Source of the DNA: an uncultured Lachnospiraceae bacterium
GTDB lineage: Bacteria > Bacillota > Clostridia > Lachnospirales > Lachnospiraceae
Direction: 5' to 3'
DNA: 29,577 nt
Assembly (NCBI GenBank): GCA_910587715.1
Contig: CAJUMV010000048.1
Coordinates: 1-29,577 of the forward strand
Shown: positions 1 through 8,047 of the stretch, one piece after another
Layout of the letters: each line of letters opens with the position of its first letter
How positions within the stretch are numbered: the first letter of the stretch is position 1
Position numbers and translations under genes: made by a program
Notes under the pieces: model-generated
Told to the model about the DNA's origin: nothing
Databases searched by the model: none
What the model saw: the letters and a program-made list of their open reading frames with translations, nothing else

Positions 1-26
1 TTAAGGCTTCCCAACTCTTAACGAAG

Positions 27-100
27 AGCGCGAGACGGGACTCGAACCCGCGGCCTCGACCTTGGCAAGGTCGCGCTCCACCAACTGAGCCACTCGCGCT
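27..100 (-). tRNA. tRNA-Gly (GCC)
   Basis: Read on the minus strand this folds as a full cloverleaf. The acceptor stem AGCGCGA pairs with TCGCGCT. The anticodon stem CGACC/GGTCG closes a TTGCCAA loop, giving anticodon GCC (glycine). The T arm GCGGG-TTCGAGT-CCCGT is canonical. No CCA is encoded after the discriminator base, so CCA would be added enzymatically. A strong promoter lies just upstream at 133-161. Confidence 0.95.
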
Positions 101-132
101 TATCGTCCGTTCGTATCGCTCGGACATTTACT

Positions 133-161
133 AATATACTATAGGAGTTTGGCTTTGTCAA
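133..161 (-). promoter_or_regulatory. Promoter of tRNA-Gly
   Basis: On the minus strand there is a perfect -35 (TTGACA, + positions 156-161), a 17-nt spacer and a TATATT -10 (133-138). It sits about 33 nt before the tRNA 5' end, as expected for a tRNA transcription unit. Confidence 0.8.
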
Positions 162-210
162 CCACAAAATTATTTTTTTTTGCCTTTTTTTTGCCTTTTT
201 TGAGAAAGAT

Positions 211-238
211 TTGACAAATGAGGAAAAAGGTGTATTAT
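211..238 (+). promoter_or_regulatory. Promoter of the 282-1026 gene pair
   Basis: TTGACA (211-216), a 16-nt spacer and TATTAT (233-238) form a near-consensus sigma-A promoter. It is about 44 nt before the first start codon. The T-rich stretch just upstream (172-201) could act as an UP-like AT-rich element on this strand. Confidence 0.75.
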
Positions 239-281
239 GTTGGTGTAAACGAAGAGTAGAAGAAAAAGGGAGGAAAAGAAA

Positions 282-518
282 ATGAAAGTAATGAACATTG
301 ATGACCCTGAAAAGTTTTTTGAGGTAGTAAACAAGTGCAAGGGCACAGTGGAGTTAGTGACAAAGGAAGGCGACAGACTGAATTTAAAGTCCCAGTTGAC
401 TAAGTATGTGGCTCTCACTAAGCTTTTTGCGGATAATGCGATTCCGGAGATGGAACTTGTTGCGCATGATCCCGAGGATGTGAATCGTCTGCTTGATTAC
501 ATGGTAAATTCAAAATAA
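282..518 (+). CDS. Small conserved hypothetical protein (78 aa)
   Basis: A 78-residue acidic, soluble protein with no signal peptide or membrane segment. The start is set by a strong Shine-Dalgarno (GGGAGGA, about 6 nt before the ATG). It reads as a compact alpha/beta protein (an early PEKFFEVVNKCKGTVELV segment, then a helical second half). I associate this short gene with Lachnospiraceae genomes, where it is usually left as hypothetical; function is unknown. It lies 4 nt upstream of a GreA-family gene and shares its promoter, so the two are almost certainly co-transcribed and possibly translationally coupled. A link to transcription elongation is inferred from the context only. Confidence 0.85.
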   Translation: MKVMNIDDPEKFFEVVNKCKGTVELVTKEGDRLNLKSQLTKYVALTKLFADNAIPEMELVAHDPEDVNRLLDYMVNSK

Positions 519-522
519 GAAG

Positions 523-1026
523 ATGCATAACGAACTGACAAAACAGGATATTCGCAAGATGGAGGAGGAAATCGAATATCGCAAGCTGGTGGTGCGTCCG
601 GCGGCTCTGGAAGATGTAAAGACGGCGAGGGCACACGGCGACCTGAGCGAGAATTTCGAGTATCATGCGGCGAAAAAAGTAAAGAATCAAAACGAGAGCC
701 GTATCCGCTATCTGGAACGGATGATAAAAACAGCCGTGATTGTGTCCGATGAGTCCGCGGAGGATGAGGTTGGCATGAACAACACGGTGGAGGTCTTTTT
801 CGAGGAGGATAACCTCACGGAGAAATACAAGCTGGTGACGACGGTGCGTGGCAATTCCTTAGAGGGACTGATCAGCACGGAGTCGCCGCTTGGAAAGGCG
901 TTACTCGGGCACAAGGCGGGCGAGCGCGTTTTTGTGGAGCTGCCCGGGGGCGGCGGCTACTATGTGGTGGTGAAATCCATCGAAAACACAATTGATGACG
1001 GAACCGATAAGTTGAGGAGCTTTTAA
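523..1026 (+). CDS. GreA/GreB-family transcription elongation factor
   Basis: 167 residues, close to the usual GreA length. The N-terminal half is a coiled coil carrying the signature GDLSENFEYHAA (residues 39-50), which includes the acidic tip pair D40 and E43, equivalent to the catalytic Asp/Glu that position Mg2+ in the RNA polymerase secondary channel for cleavage of backtracked RNA. The C-terminal half is the FKBP-like GreA/GreB domain, including an SPLGKALLGHKAGE segment typical of the family. The protein diverges from the classical 160-residue Clostridia GreA at its N-terminus and C-terminus (ending DGTDKLRSF), so it may be a paralogue rather than the only GreA; hence no gene symbol. 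It starts 4 nt after the 78-aa gene with only a weak SD (AAGAAG) inside that gene's end. Confidence 0.85.
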   Translation: MHNELTKQDIRKMEEEIEYRKLVVRPAALEDVKTARAHGDLSENFEYHAAKKVKNQNESRIRYLERMIKTAVIVSDESAEDEVGMNNTVEVFFEEDNLTEKYKLVTTVRGNSLEGLISTESPLGKALLGHKAGERVFVELPGGGGYYVVVKSIENTIDDGTDKLRSF

Positions 1027-1044
1027 ATATAGAGGCTCCTTTTC
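1015..1044 (+). terminator. Weak terminator overlapping the greA-family stop codon
   Basis: A 6-bp stem AGGAGC (1015-1020) / GCTCCT (1035-1040) followed by TTTTCG. The 14-nt loop and short stem make this only a modest candidate. The rest of the gap to 1187 holds a perfect 12-bp palindrome, TATGCGCGCATA (1089-1100), of unknown role. Confidence 0.4.
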
Positions 1045-1187
1045 GTATGCGAGCATCCGGTTTGTACTTATTTACTTCTAACTCTGCTTATGCGCGCATA
1101 TCTTTAAAATGAAGTGACAAGCCCTTTACTATGGGTTGGGTAAGGGCGGGTAACGGATTGGTTTAGAGATGGCGGGAGGACAGGCGT

Positions 1188-3917
1188 ATGTATGAGAACA
1201 GAAGCGTATCGGAGACGATCCAGGGATTGCAGACAGACGCGGAAAGGGGGCTTGGTGCGGCAAAGGTTGTAGAGCGGCGGACGAAGTATGGTCCGAATCG
1301 ATTAAAGGATCAGGAGAAAAAGAGTCTTGCGGGGCGGATTGCGGCGCAGTTAAACGATCCGCTGATATTGATTCTGATGGTGGCGATGGCGATTTCCATG
1401 ATGTTGCATGAATTTGGGGATGCCATTATTATTGTGGCGGTGGTTGCGCTGAACGCAGCTGTGGGCATTATTCAGGAGGGCAAAGCGGGGCGCGCGGTAG
1501 AGGCTTTGAAGCAGATTTCGGAGCCGAGGACGACGGTTTTGCGGGATGGCGCGCATCACAATATACCGGCGCAGGAGCTGGTGCCGGGGGACATTGTGGT
1601 TTTGGAGGCGGGCAATCGTGTCCCGGCTGACCTGCGATTAATAGAGAGCATCGGTCTTTTTGCGGAAGAGTCTACCCTTACAGGAGAGTCTGTGCCGGTA
1701 GAAAAGGACGCAGGATATATAGAGAAAGGGACGGCGGACACCAGCAGCAAAAACATGGTATATATGTCCACTTATGTGACGAAAGGGCGGGGGCTTGGCG
1801 TGGCGACGGCGACGGGCATGGACACGCGGGTCGGTCATATTGCGGACATGCTGCACGGGCATAAGGAAAAGCTGACGCCCTTGCAGGTAAGGCTGGGGGA
1901 ACTGGGAAAAGTATTGAGCGCCCTGGCGGTGGGCATCTGCGTGCTGCTCTTTATTGTGGCGATTCTGCAAAAGCGTGACGTGGGAGATATGCTTTTAACT
2001 TCCGTCTCGCTGGCGGTGGCTGCCGTGCCGGAAGGTCTGCCTGCCATTGTGACGATTGTGCTGGCACTCAGCGTGTCCCGGATGGTAAAGGCAAAGACGA
2101 TTGTGCGCAGGCTTTCGGCGGTGGAGACGTTGGGGGCGGTGGAGGTGGTGTGCTCGGACAAGACGGGTACGCTGACTCAGAACAAGATGACAGTGACGGA
2201 GTGTTATCTGGACGGGAAACTTACGGAAAGAGCTGGACTCGCCTCACTATTTGAAACGGCGGACACGGACGGGAAGGAGCTTTCCTGCGCGGCGCATTTT
2301 CTTTTGGGTTGTGTGCTCTGCAACGATGCGGAAACCGGGGAAGAGGAAAACGGAGACCCGACGGAGCTGGCGCTTATGCATATGGCGCAGGACTGCGGCG
2401 TCAAAGTAGCGCGGCTCAGGGAGCGGCACCCGCGCATAAACGAGAACGGATTCGACTCCGAACGTAAAATGATGACCACGCTGCATCGGGAAGGAAGCGG
2501 GCAGACGGCTTATACCAAGGGCGCGGCGGAACGGATTTTGGAAAATTGTACAAGCTTCTATAAAGGCGGGCGTATGTCAGAGCTTACCGCGGCGGAGAGG
2601 GAGCGGCTGCTTGGCATACAGAAACGCCTGATGGGCGAGGGCAGGCGTGTGCTCGCGCTTTCCATGGAGCCGGAGGGAAGCATGAAGGAGCGGGGCATGG
2701 TGTTTCTCGGCTTTGTCAGTATGCAGGACCCGGTCAGACCGGAGGCGCTTGCGGCGGTGCAGGGCTTTGCGCAGGCAGGTGTTTCCACGGTGATGATTAC
2801 CGGCGACCATCCGGACACGGCGTTTTCCATCGCGAGACAGCTTGGGATTGCAAGCCGCGCGGAGGAGTGCATCACGGGCAGGGAGCTGGATCATCTGAAG
2901 GAACAGGCATTTTTGCAGAGGCTGCCGCAGCTTAGGGTGTTTGCGCGGGTGACGCCGGAGCATAAAGTGCGGATTGTGGAGGGGTATAGAAGTTTACATA
3001 AAACAGTAGCAATGACCGGGGATGGGGTTAATGACGCGCCCTCTTTGCAGGCGGCGGATATCGGCATCGCCATGGGGCAGGGCGGAACGGATGTGGCGAG
3101 AGGGGCGGCGGACTTTGTACTGATGGATGACAATGTGGCGACGATTCACACGGCGATACGGGAAGGGCGGGGCATTTATGAGAACATACGCAAATCGGTG
3201 CTGTTTCTCCTTTCCTCCAACCTGGGAGAAATCCTTACCATGCTGTTTACCATCGTGGCGGGACTGCCGGTGCCGTTGACGGCAGGCTTTATTCTGTGGA
3301 TTAATCTGATTACGGACTCCCTGCCTGCGCTGGCGCTGGGGGTGGACGATAACGATACGGAAAGTCTCATGCGGGAACCGCCGCGGAAAGGTGACGAGTC
3401 GCTGTTTGCCCGGGGCGGACTGATGTGTGTGATCTGCTACGGGCTGGTGATTGGCGGCATTAGTCTGGCGGCGTTCTTGAAGGTGCCTTATGACCGTATC
3501 GTAGCGGAGGGACTACCTATAAGTTTACATAACATATTAGAAGGGCTGAAAATCTCAGCCGTTCTCGCCAAAGCGCAGACTCATGCATTTACGGTGCTTG
3601 GTATCAGTCAGCTTTTCCATGCCATCGGTATGCGGGATGTAAACCGTTCCGTATTCCGGATGAACCATAGAAGCAATCCGCAGATGCTGCTTGCGCTGGC
3701 GGTGGGCATTGCGCTGCAGGCGGCGGTGACGGAGATTCCTTTTCTGGTCACGCTCTTCGGCACGGTGCGTCTGAGCATGGAGGAGTGGATCCGGCTGATC
3801 GTGCTTTCCGTTACGCCGCTCTTTGTACACGAACTGCTGGTGCTTGTGGGGATGGCAGGCATTTCCGTAAAACGCCCCGCGTGTGAGCCTGTTAAAGGCC
3901 AAAAGCAGGAGGCATAG
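1188..3917 (+). CDS. P-type Ca2+-translocating ATPase (P2A, SERCA-like)
   Basis: A 909-residue P-type ATPase that exports cations across the plasma membrane using ATP. Visible motifs in order: actuator TGES (165-168), M4 motif PEGLP (P281, E282), phosphorylation motif DKTGTLT with D324, hinge motif TGDGVNDAP near residue 610, M5 NLGE (N678, E681) and M6 WINLITD (N706, T709, D710). The residues that build both SERCA Ca2+ sites in M4, M5 and M6 are therefore conserved, which favours Ca2+ over Na+/K+ or heavy metals. The start is fixed by GGGAGGA 7 nt upstream. The 3' end is odd: the last roughly 15 codons lie in a degenerate copy of the 3' end of the convergent ytaF gene, so the natural C-terminus may have been altered. 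Two codon patches (2992-3001, 3523-3532) carry the decamer GTTTACATAA and are unusually AT-rich for this gene. Confidence 0.93.
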   Translation: MYENRSVSETIQGLQTDAERGLGAAKVVERRTKYGPNRLKDQEKKSLAGRIAAQLNDPLILILMVAMAISMMLHEFGDAIIIVAVVALNAAVGIIQEGKAGRAVEALKQISEPRTTVLRDGAHHNIPAQELVPGDIVVLEAGNRVPADLRLIESIGLFAEESTLTGESVPVEKDAGYIEKGTADTSSKNMVYMSTYVTKGRGLGVATATGMDTRVGHIADMLHGHKEKLTPLQVRLGELGKVLSALAVGICVLLFIVAILQKRDVGDMLLTSVSLAVAAVPEGLPAIVTIVLALSVSRMVKAKTIVRRLSAVETLGAVEVVCSDKTGTLTQNKMTVTECYLDGKLTERAGLASLFETADTDGKELSCAAHFLLGCVLCNDAETGEEENGDPTELALMHMAQDCGVKVARLRERHPRINENGFDSERKMMTTLHREGSGQTAYTKGAAERILENCTSFYKGGRMSELTAAERERLLGIQKRLMGEGRRVLALSMEPEGSMKERGMVFLGFVSMQDPVRPEALAAVQGFAQAGVSTVMITGDHPDTAFSIARQLGIASRAEECITGRELDHLKEQAFLQRLPQLRVFARVTPEHKVRIVEGYRSLHKTVAMTGDGVNDAPSLQAADIGIAMGQGGTDVARGAADFVLMDDNVATIHTAIREGRGIYENIRKSVLFLLSSNLGEILTMLFTIVAGLPVPLTAGFILWINLITDSLPALALGVDDNDTESLMREPPRKGDESLFARGGLMCVICYGLVIGGISLAAFLKVPYDRIVAEGLPISLHNILEGLKISAVLAKAQTHAFTVLGISQLFHAIGMRDVNRSVFRMNHRSNPQMLLALAVGIALQAAVTEIPFLVTLFGTVRLSMEEWIRLIVLSVTPLFVHELLVLVGMAGISVKRPACEPVKGQKQEA

Positions 3918-4052
3918 TCCGAAAAGGAGGAGCCGGGACAAATTTAGACAAGCGCACGAAAAGCCAAAAGCAGAAGGCGCAGGTTGGAAGCGCAGAACTG
4001 CTTCATGCCAGTGCGCGGAAGGCAAGCAGCAGGAGACATAGTCCGGAAAGCC
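3885..4052. repeat. Three degenerate tandem copies of the ytaF 3' end
   Basis: Read on the minus strand, three segments encode almost the same tail. Copy 3, the real ytaF end (4003-4050), gives LSGLCLLLLAFRALA-stop. Copy 2 (about 3952-3985) gives LRLLLLAFRALV-stop. Copy 1 (about 3885-3930), inside the end of the ATPase gene, gives LFGLCLLLLAFNRLT. Spacing between copies is about 60-65 bp. On the + strand copies 1 and 3 share the block CATAGTCCG and flanking AAAAGCAGGAGG/AGCAGCAGGAGA. Confidence 0.7.
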
Positions 4053-4638
4053 ATGACAGATCGATGCGCAGCACCCGGGAGAGAAGTCGCCCGGAAAGAC
4101 AGCCGCTTACAAACAGGAGAAGGTTGAAGAGGGTGGCGCTAAGAAACAGGGCAAGCCGGGAAATGTCGGCGGCAGGGAAAGCCATTCCCACAAGAACGCT
4201 GTCGAGGGAGAGCGCCAGACTTAGAAGCAGCGCTTCCTTTGCGCTCAGAACCTGCAGGTCTGTGCGGTTTGCTTCCTCCGGGGAAAGGTAGACCGTGAAG
4301 ATAATATTGAGCTGTTTGATCTGACAGCCCCAGTTTCCCATGAGACTGGGGTGTTTTTTTGCAAGGTGGCGAATCAGGCTCTCAAAGAGCTTGGCGATGC
4401 CGATGGCAGCGAGCATGAAAAAAGAGAGGAAGGGGAGGACGCCGGGCGGCAAAAGGGAGCCGATGACCTCGCCAAGTCCGCCTGCGGCGGTAATGAAAAG
4501 AGCCGGGACGCAGGCTAAGAAAAGCAGGGAGAGGGCTTTGATGTGCACCCGCTCCGTGCCGTAAGAAAACCCTGCCGTCAGGGAATCCAGGGAAACGGCG
4601 ACCAGAAAGAGCAGCAGGGAGGAAAGGGAAAAAGACAT
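4003..4638 (-). CDS. ytaF: YtaF/MntP-family sporulation membrane protein
   Basis: A 211-residue polytopic membrane protein with about six hydrophobic segments arranged as two repeats. Each repeat opens with the family aspartate motif: AVSLDSLTAGFSYG near residue 14 and ALSLDSVLVGMAF near residue 140. These paired Asp motifs are typical of the MntP (manganese efflux) superfamily. The short, charged central loop ending DLQVLSAKEALLLSLALSLDS resembles the Bacillus/Clostridia sporulation protein YtaF more than true MntP, so YtaF is preferred; Mn2+ export remains possible. The start has an SD (GAGGT) and a TATAAT element upstream. The gene is convergent with the Ca2+ ATPase, and two decayed copies of its own 3' end lie between them. 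Confidence 0.75.
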   Translation of the reverse strand: MSFSLSSLLLFLVAVSLDSLTAGFSYGTERVHIKALSLLFLACVPALFITAAGGLGEVIGSLLPPGVLPFLSFFMLAAIGIAKLFESLIRHLAKKHPSLMGNWGCQIKQLNIIFTVYLSPEEANRTDLQVLSAKEALLLSLALSLDSVLVGMAFPAADISRLALFLSATLFNLLLFVSGCLSGRLLSRVLRIDLSWLSGLCLLLLAFRALA

Positions 4639-4732
4639 GGGAGTTTACCTCGTCACAGGTTTATTATATAGTATGGGAACCGCGCGGGATGTTGAGAGCT
4701 GGGAGAAATCTAAAAAGAAATCCCCGAAAAGA

Positions 4733-4761
4733 TTTACGCTTGCTGGAAAAAATGGTATAGT
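4733..4761 (+). promoter_or_regulatory. Promoter of the MBL nuclease gene
   Basis: TTTACG (4733-4738), 17-nt spacer, TATAGT (4756-4761). The first start codon is at 4810 behind a GGGGGGAA Shine-Dalgarno. The next two genes (thyA, folA) follow closely on the same strand and probably share it. Confidence 0.55.
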
Positions 4762-4809
4762 ATAAGAGGTGCAAAAGAAAAGTAAGCGGCGCAAGCAGGG
4801 GGGAACTGT

Positions 4810-6411
4810 ATGGAGCTTATGTTTATTGGGGCAGACCATGAGGTGACAGGGAGCTGCCATTATCTTCGGGTAGGCGATAAAAACATTCTGGTGGACTACG
4901 GCATGGAGCAGGGTGCCAACGTATTTGAGAACTGTGACCTGCCTGTGGAGGAAGCGCTCATAGACTATGTGTTCCTCACCCACGCGCATGTTGACCACTC
5001 GGGTCTTCTGCCGCTTTTGTATGCAAGGGGGTTTCGAGGCGCGATTTACGCGACGGCGCCCACCTGCGATTTGTGCAGCATTATGCTTCGCGACTGCGCG
5101 CATATCCAGATGCAGGAAGCGGAGTGGAAAAACCGCAAGGCGAAGAGAAGCGCGGAAAATGATCTGATAGAGCCGCTTTATACGATGGAGGATGCGGACG
5201 GGGCGATTAGGCGTCTCATTCCCTGTGACTATGACAGTGAAGTGACGGTATGTGAAAATATAAAAATCCGCTTTACGGATATCGGGCATCTGCTCGGCTC
5301 TTCCAGCATCGAGGTCTGGGCGACGGAAGGGGATGTGACGAAGAAGCTGGTATTTTCCGGCGATATCGGAAACAGTGAGCAGCCGCTGATCAAAGACCCG
5401 AAAAACACGGCGGAAGCGGATTATGTGGTGATGGAATCCACTTACGGAGACAGGCTGCATTCTGCGGAAAAAGTGGATTATGTGGGTGAGCTGACCAAGA
5501 TTTTACAGAGAACCTTTGACCGGGGCGGCAACGTGGTGATTCCTTCTTTTGCGGTGGGCAGAACACAGGAAATGCTCTATTTCCTGCGGCAGATCAAGGA
5601 TGAACGGCTGGTGAAGGGGCACGAGAATTTCCCGGTTTATGTGGACAGTCCGCTGGCGGTGGAGGCTACGGGGATTTTTCATAAGAACGAGGCAAGATGC
5701 TTCGACGAGGAAGCGATGGCTTTGGTCAGAAAGGGAATCAATCCGATTACCTTTCCGGGGCTGAGGCTTGCTATCACAAGCGAAGAGTCTAAAGCAATCA
5801 ATTTTGAACATACGCCGAAGGTTATCATATCCGCTTCTGGCATGTGCGAGGCGGGTCGTATCAGGCATCATCTGAAACATAATCTGTGGAGACCGGAGTG
5901 CACGATTTTGTTCGTGGGCTATCAGGCGGTGGGAACGCTTGGCAGAATGCTTGTGGAGGGTGCGAAAGAGGTCAAACTGTTCGGGGAGCCGATTGAGATT
6001 CGCGCCGATATCGCAAAGCTTGTGGGCATGAGCGGTCATGCGGATAAAAACGGGCTTTTGCAGTGGGTGGACGGTTTTGAAAAGAAGCCGGATAAGGTTT
6101 TCGTGGTACACGGCGAGGACAGCGTCTGCAAGCTCTTTACAGAGTGCCTGAAAGTGGAGCACGGGCTTAATGCCTATGCGCCTTACAGCGGTACCCGGTA
6201 TGATTTGATAAGCGGCGCGTTTATATACGAGGCGGAGCCAGTGGCGGTCAAGAAGAAGGCGCGCGGCATTTCCGACGTTTTTGCAAGGCTTTTGGCAAGC
6301 GGGCAGAGGCTTATCGCCATTATTCACAAGAACGAGGGAGGCGCAAACAAGGATTTGGCGCGGTTTGCGGATCAAATTAACTCTCTGTGTGATAAATGGG
6401 ATCGGACATAA
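4810..6411 (+). CDS. MBL-fold/beta-CASP/RMMBL RNA-processing hydrolase
   Basis: 533 residues with the architecture of CPSF/RNase J-like zinc nucleases. The metallo-beta-lactamase core carries HAHVDH (residues 58-63), H160 (DIGHLLGSSS) and D185 (FSGDIGNSEQPL). The beta-CASP segment includes DSPLAVEATGIF and the ISASGMCEAGR motif. The C-terminal RMMBL motifs are GMSGHAD (H410) and FVVHGED (H434). All expected di-zinc ligands are present, so it should be active. The family cleaves RNA (sometimes DNA); the exact substrate cannot be read from sequence. It lacks the C-terminal extension of RNase J and resembles the stand-alone bacterial 'RNA specificity domain' group. The start is chosen by the strong SD 6-11 nt upstream. 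It is 23 nt before thyA and likely co-transcribed. Confidence 0.9.
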   Translation: MELMFIGADHEVTGSCHYLRVGDKNILVDYGMEQGANVFENCDLPVEEALIDYVFLTHAHVDHSGLLPLLYARGFRGAIYATAPTCDLCSIMLRDCAHIQMQEAEWKNRKAKRSAENDLIEPLYTMEDADGAIRRLIPCDYDSEVTVCENIKIRFTDIGHLLGSSSIEVWATEGDVTKKLVFSGDIGNSEQPLIKDPKNTAEADYVVMESTYGDRLHSAEKVDYVGELTKILQRTFDRGGNVVIPSFAVGRTQEMLYFLRQIKDERLVKGHENFPVYVDSPLAVEATGIFHKNEARCFDEEAMALVRKGINPITFPGLRLAITSEESKAINFEHTPKVIISASGMCEAGRIRHHLKHNLWRPECTILFVGYQAVGTLGRMLVEGAKEVKLFGEPIEIRADIAKLVGMSGHADKNGLLQWVDGFEKKPDKVFVVHGEDSVCKLFTECLKVEHGLNAYAPYSGTRYDLISGAFIYEAEPVAVKKKARGISDVFARLLASGQRLIAIIHKNEGGANKDLARFADQINSLCDKWDRT

Positions 6412-6434
6412 TGTAAGAATGGGAGAATGAAAGA

Positions 6435-7283
6435 GTGAGTTTAGCAGATCACATTTTCATAGACATGTGTAAAGACATTTTGGAAAACGGGACGAGCACG
6501 GAGGGGGAGAAGGTGAGACCCCACTGGGCGGACGGAGAGAGCGCTTACACCATAAAGAAATTCGGGGTGGTGAACCGCTACGATCTGTCGAAAGAGTTCC
6601 CGATCCTGACGCTTCGCAGGACGGCGCTTAAAAGCGCTACGGACGAGATGCTGTGGATCTGGCAGCAAAAGTCCAATAATATCAACGATCTGCACAGCCA
6701 TATCTGGGACGAGTGGGCGGATGCGGATGGCAGCATCGGCAAGGCTTACGGGTATCAGATGGGCGTGAAACATCAGTATAAAGAGGGCATGATGGATCAG
6801 GTGGATCGGGTGATTTATGATTTAAAGAACAACCCGTTCAGCCGTCGGATTATGACAAATCTTTACGTGCATCAGGATTTGCACGAGATGAATCTGTACC
6901 CCTGCGCTTACAGCATGACCTTTAATGTGACGCAGAAAAAAGGGCAGGAAAAGCTGACGCTCAATGCGGTTTTGAACCAGCGTTCGCAGGATGTGCTGAC
7001 GGCAAACAACTGGAATGTGGTGCAGTACGCAGTGCTCGTGCATATGCTGGCGCAGGTGTGCGGTATGGAGGTGGGAGAGCTTGTTCATGTGATCGCGGAC
7101 GCGCACATTTACGACAGGCATATACCTATTATAAAGGAGCTAATAGGGAGACCCGTTTACGACGCGCCGACGTTTACGCTGAATCCGGAGATTACGGATT
7201 TCTACCAGTTTACGCGGGACGACGTGAAAGTGGAGAACTACGTTACGGGTCCGCAGGTGGCGGATATACCCGTGGCAATCTAA
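6435..7283 (+). CDS. thyA: Thymidylate synthase
   Basis: 282 residues; methylates dUMP to dTMP using methylene-tetrahydrofolate and releases dihydrofolate. The catalytic cysteine is C157 in NLYPCAYSMTFNV, and the phosphate-binding arginines are in NPFSRRIMTNLY. The NQRSQD motif and the DAHIYDRHIP segment contribute the dUMP site. The sequence is of the divergent Firmicutes type (NQRSQDVLTANNWN in place of the E. coli form). Translation starts at a GTG (6435) behind GGGAG; the nearby ATG at 6428 runs into a stop after three codons. folA follows 132 nt later, which is metabolically coherent because folA regenerates tetrahydrofolate from the product. Confidence 0.97.
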   Translation: MSLADHIFIDMCKDILENGTSTEGEKVRPHWADGESAYTIKKFGVVNRYDLSKEFPILTLRRTALKSATDEMLWIWQQKSNNINDLHSHIWDEWADADGSIGKAYGYQMGVKHQYKEGMMDQVDRVIYDLKNNPFSRRIMTNLYVHQDLHEMNLYPCAYSMTFNVTQKKGQEKLTLNAVLNQRSQDVLTANNWNVVQYAVLVHMLAQVCGMEVGELVHVIADAHIYDRHIPIIKELIGRPVYDAPTFTLNPEITDFYQFTRDDVKVENYVTGPQVADIPVAI

Positions 7284-7305
7284 CAGCTGCGCAAGGGAAG
7301 CAAGC

Positions 7306-7390
7306 GCCGCGGAGCGGCATTTGGTTCCCGGCAGCGTTAACGAGCAAACGTCCGGAGAAGACGGACATAGAGCGCGAAGCGCGGGTTTGC
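7306..7390 (+). other. Structured thyA-folA spacer (three-way-junction-like fold)
   Basis: The 132-nt gap before folA is dense in inverted repeats. A hairpin GCCGC-GGA-GCGGC lies at 7306-7318. Downstream an outer stem GCAAAC (7344-7349) / GTTTGC (7385-7390) encloses two hairpins, GTCCG/CGGAC (7350-7366) and GCGC-GAA-GCGC (7372-7382). It does not match the tetrahydrofolate riboswitch as I remember it. It could be a cis-acting leader for folA or a copy of a dispersed intergenic repeat. Confidence 0.5.
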
Positions 7391-7415
7391 GAGTTTAAGA
7401 AAGGGAATAAAAAGT

Positions 7416-7907
7416 ATGAATGCAATCGTAGCCGTTGACAACAACTGGGCGATCGGCTGTAAGAACAGCCTGCTTGTGCGGATTCCGGCGGACCACAAGA
7501 ATTTCCGGCAGGAGACCACGGGCAAGGTGGTGGTGCTCGGGAGAAAGACGTTAGAGACATTCCCGCAGGGTATGCCGCTTCCGAACAGGACGAACATTAT
7601 TCTTTCCACGAATCCGGACTATCAGGTGAAGGATGCCGTGGTGGTGCATAATAAAGAAGAACTGGACGCGGAACTGAAAAAATACCAGACGGAGGATGTG
7701 TATATCATTGGCGGGGAGAGCGTTTACCGGATGATGCTTCCGGAGTGCAGCGTGGTGCATGTGACGAAGATTGACCATGACTATGAGGCGGACGCTTATT
7801 TCCCGAATCTGGATAAAGATGACGCTTGGGAGATTACGGCGGAAAGTGAGGAGCAGACCTATTTTGATCTGCCGTATTACTTTGTAAAATATGAAAGAAA
7901 GCGTTAA
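7416..7907 (+). CDS. folA: Dihydrofolate reductase
   Basis: 163 residues, a normal DHFR length; reduces dihydrofolate to tetrahydrofolate with NADPH. The substrate-binding aspartate is D26 in RIPADHKNF. The NADPH-binding GRKTLETFP and YIIGGESVY motifs are intact. The start is supported by AAAGGGAA about 8 nt upstream. Gene order thyA-folA is common in Firmicutes. The preceding spacer is highly structured and may set folA expression separately from thyA. Confidence 0.96.
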   Translation: MNAIVAVDNNWAIGCKNSLLVRIPADHKNFRQETTGKVVVLGRKTLETFPQGMPLPNRTNIILSTNPDYQVKDAVVVHNKEELDAELKKYQTEDVYIIGGESVYRMMLPECSVVHVTKIDHDYEADAYFPNLDKDDAWEITAESEEQTYFDLPYYFVKYERKR

Positions 7908-8047
7908 CGGGCAGTGCTTTTGGGGAGTCTGATAAGGGCGGACAAAAAGGCGGCAGGGATTCATAGCAAGGCGGCTTTGGAGGAGTGCCAAGCAGTGCGA
8001 AATCTGGCGCGGTATAATTGTAATAGATAAAGGAAGGGTACGCAGGT

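Noticed and set aside
1089..1100. Palindrome TATGCGCGCATA upstream of the Ca2+ ATPase
   Set aside because: A single 12-bp palindrome without promoter context; not enough to call an operator.
4645..5460. Long minus-strand frames opposite the MBL nuclease and other G+C-rich genes
   Set aside because: Antisense shadows produced by codon bias. No SD or recognisable domain.
7306..7390. Tetrahydrofolate riboswitch
   Set aside because: The fold and conserved loop sequences of the known THF riboswitch are not found. Kept only as an unassigned structure.
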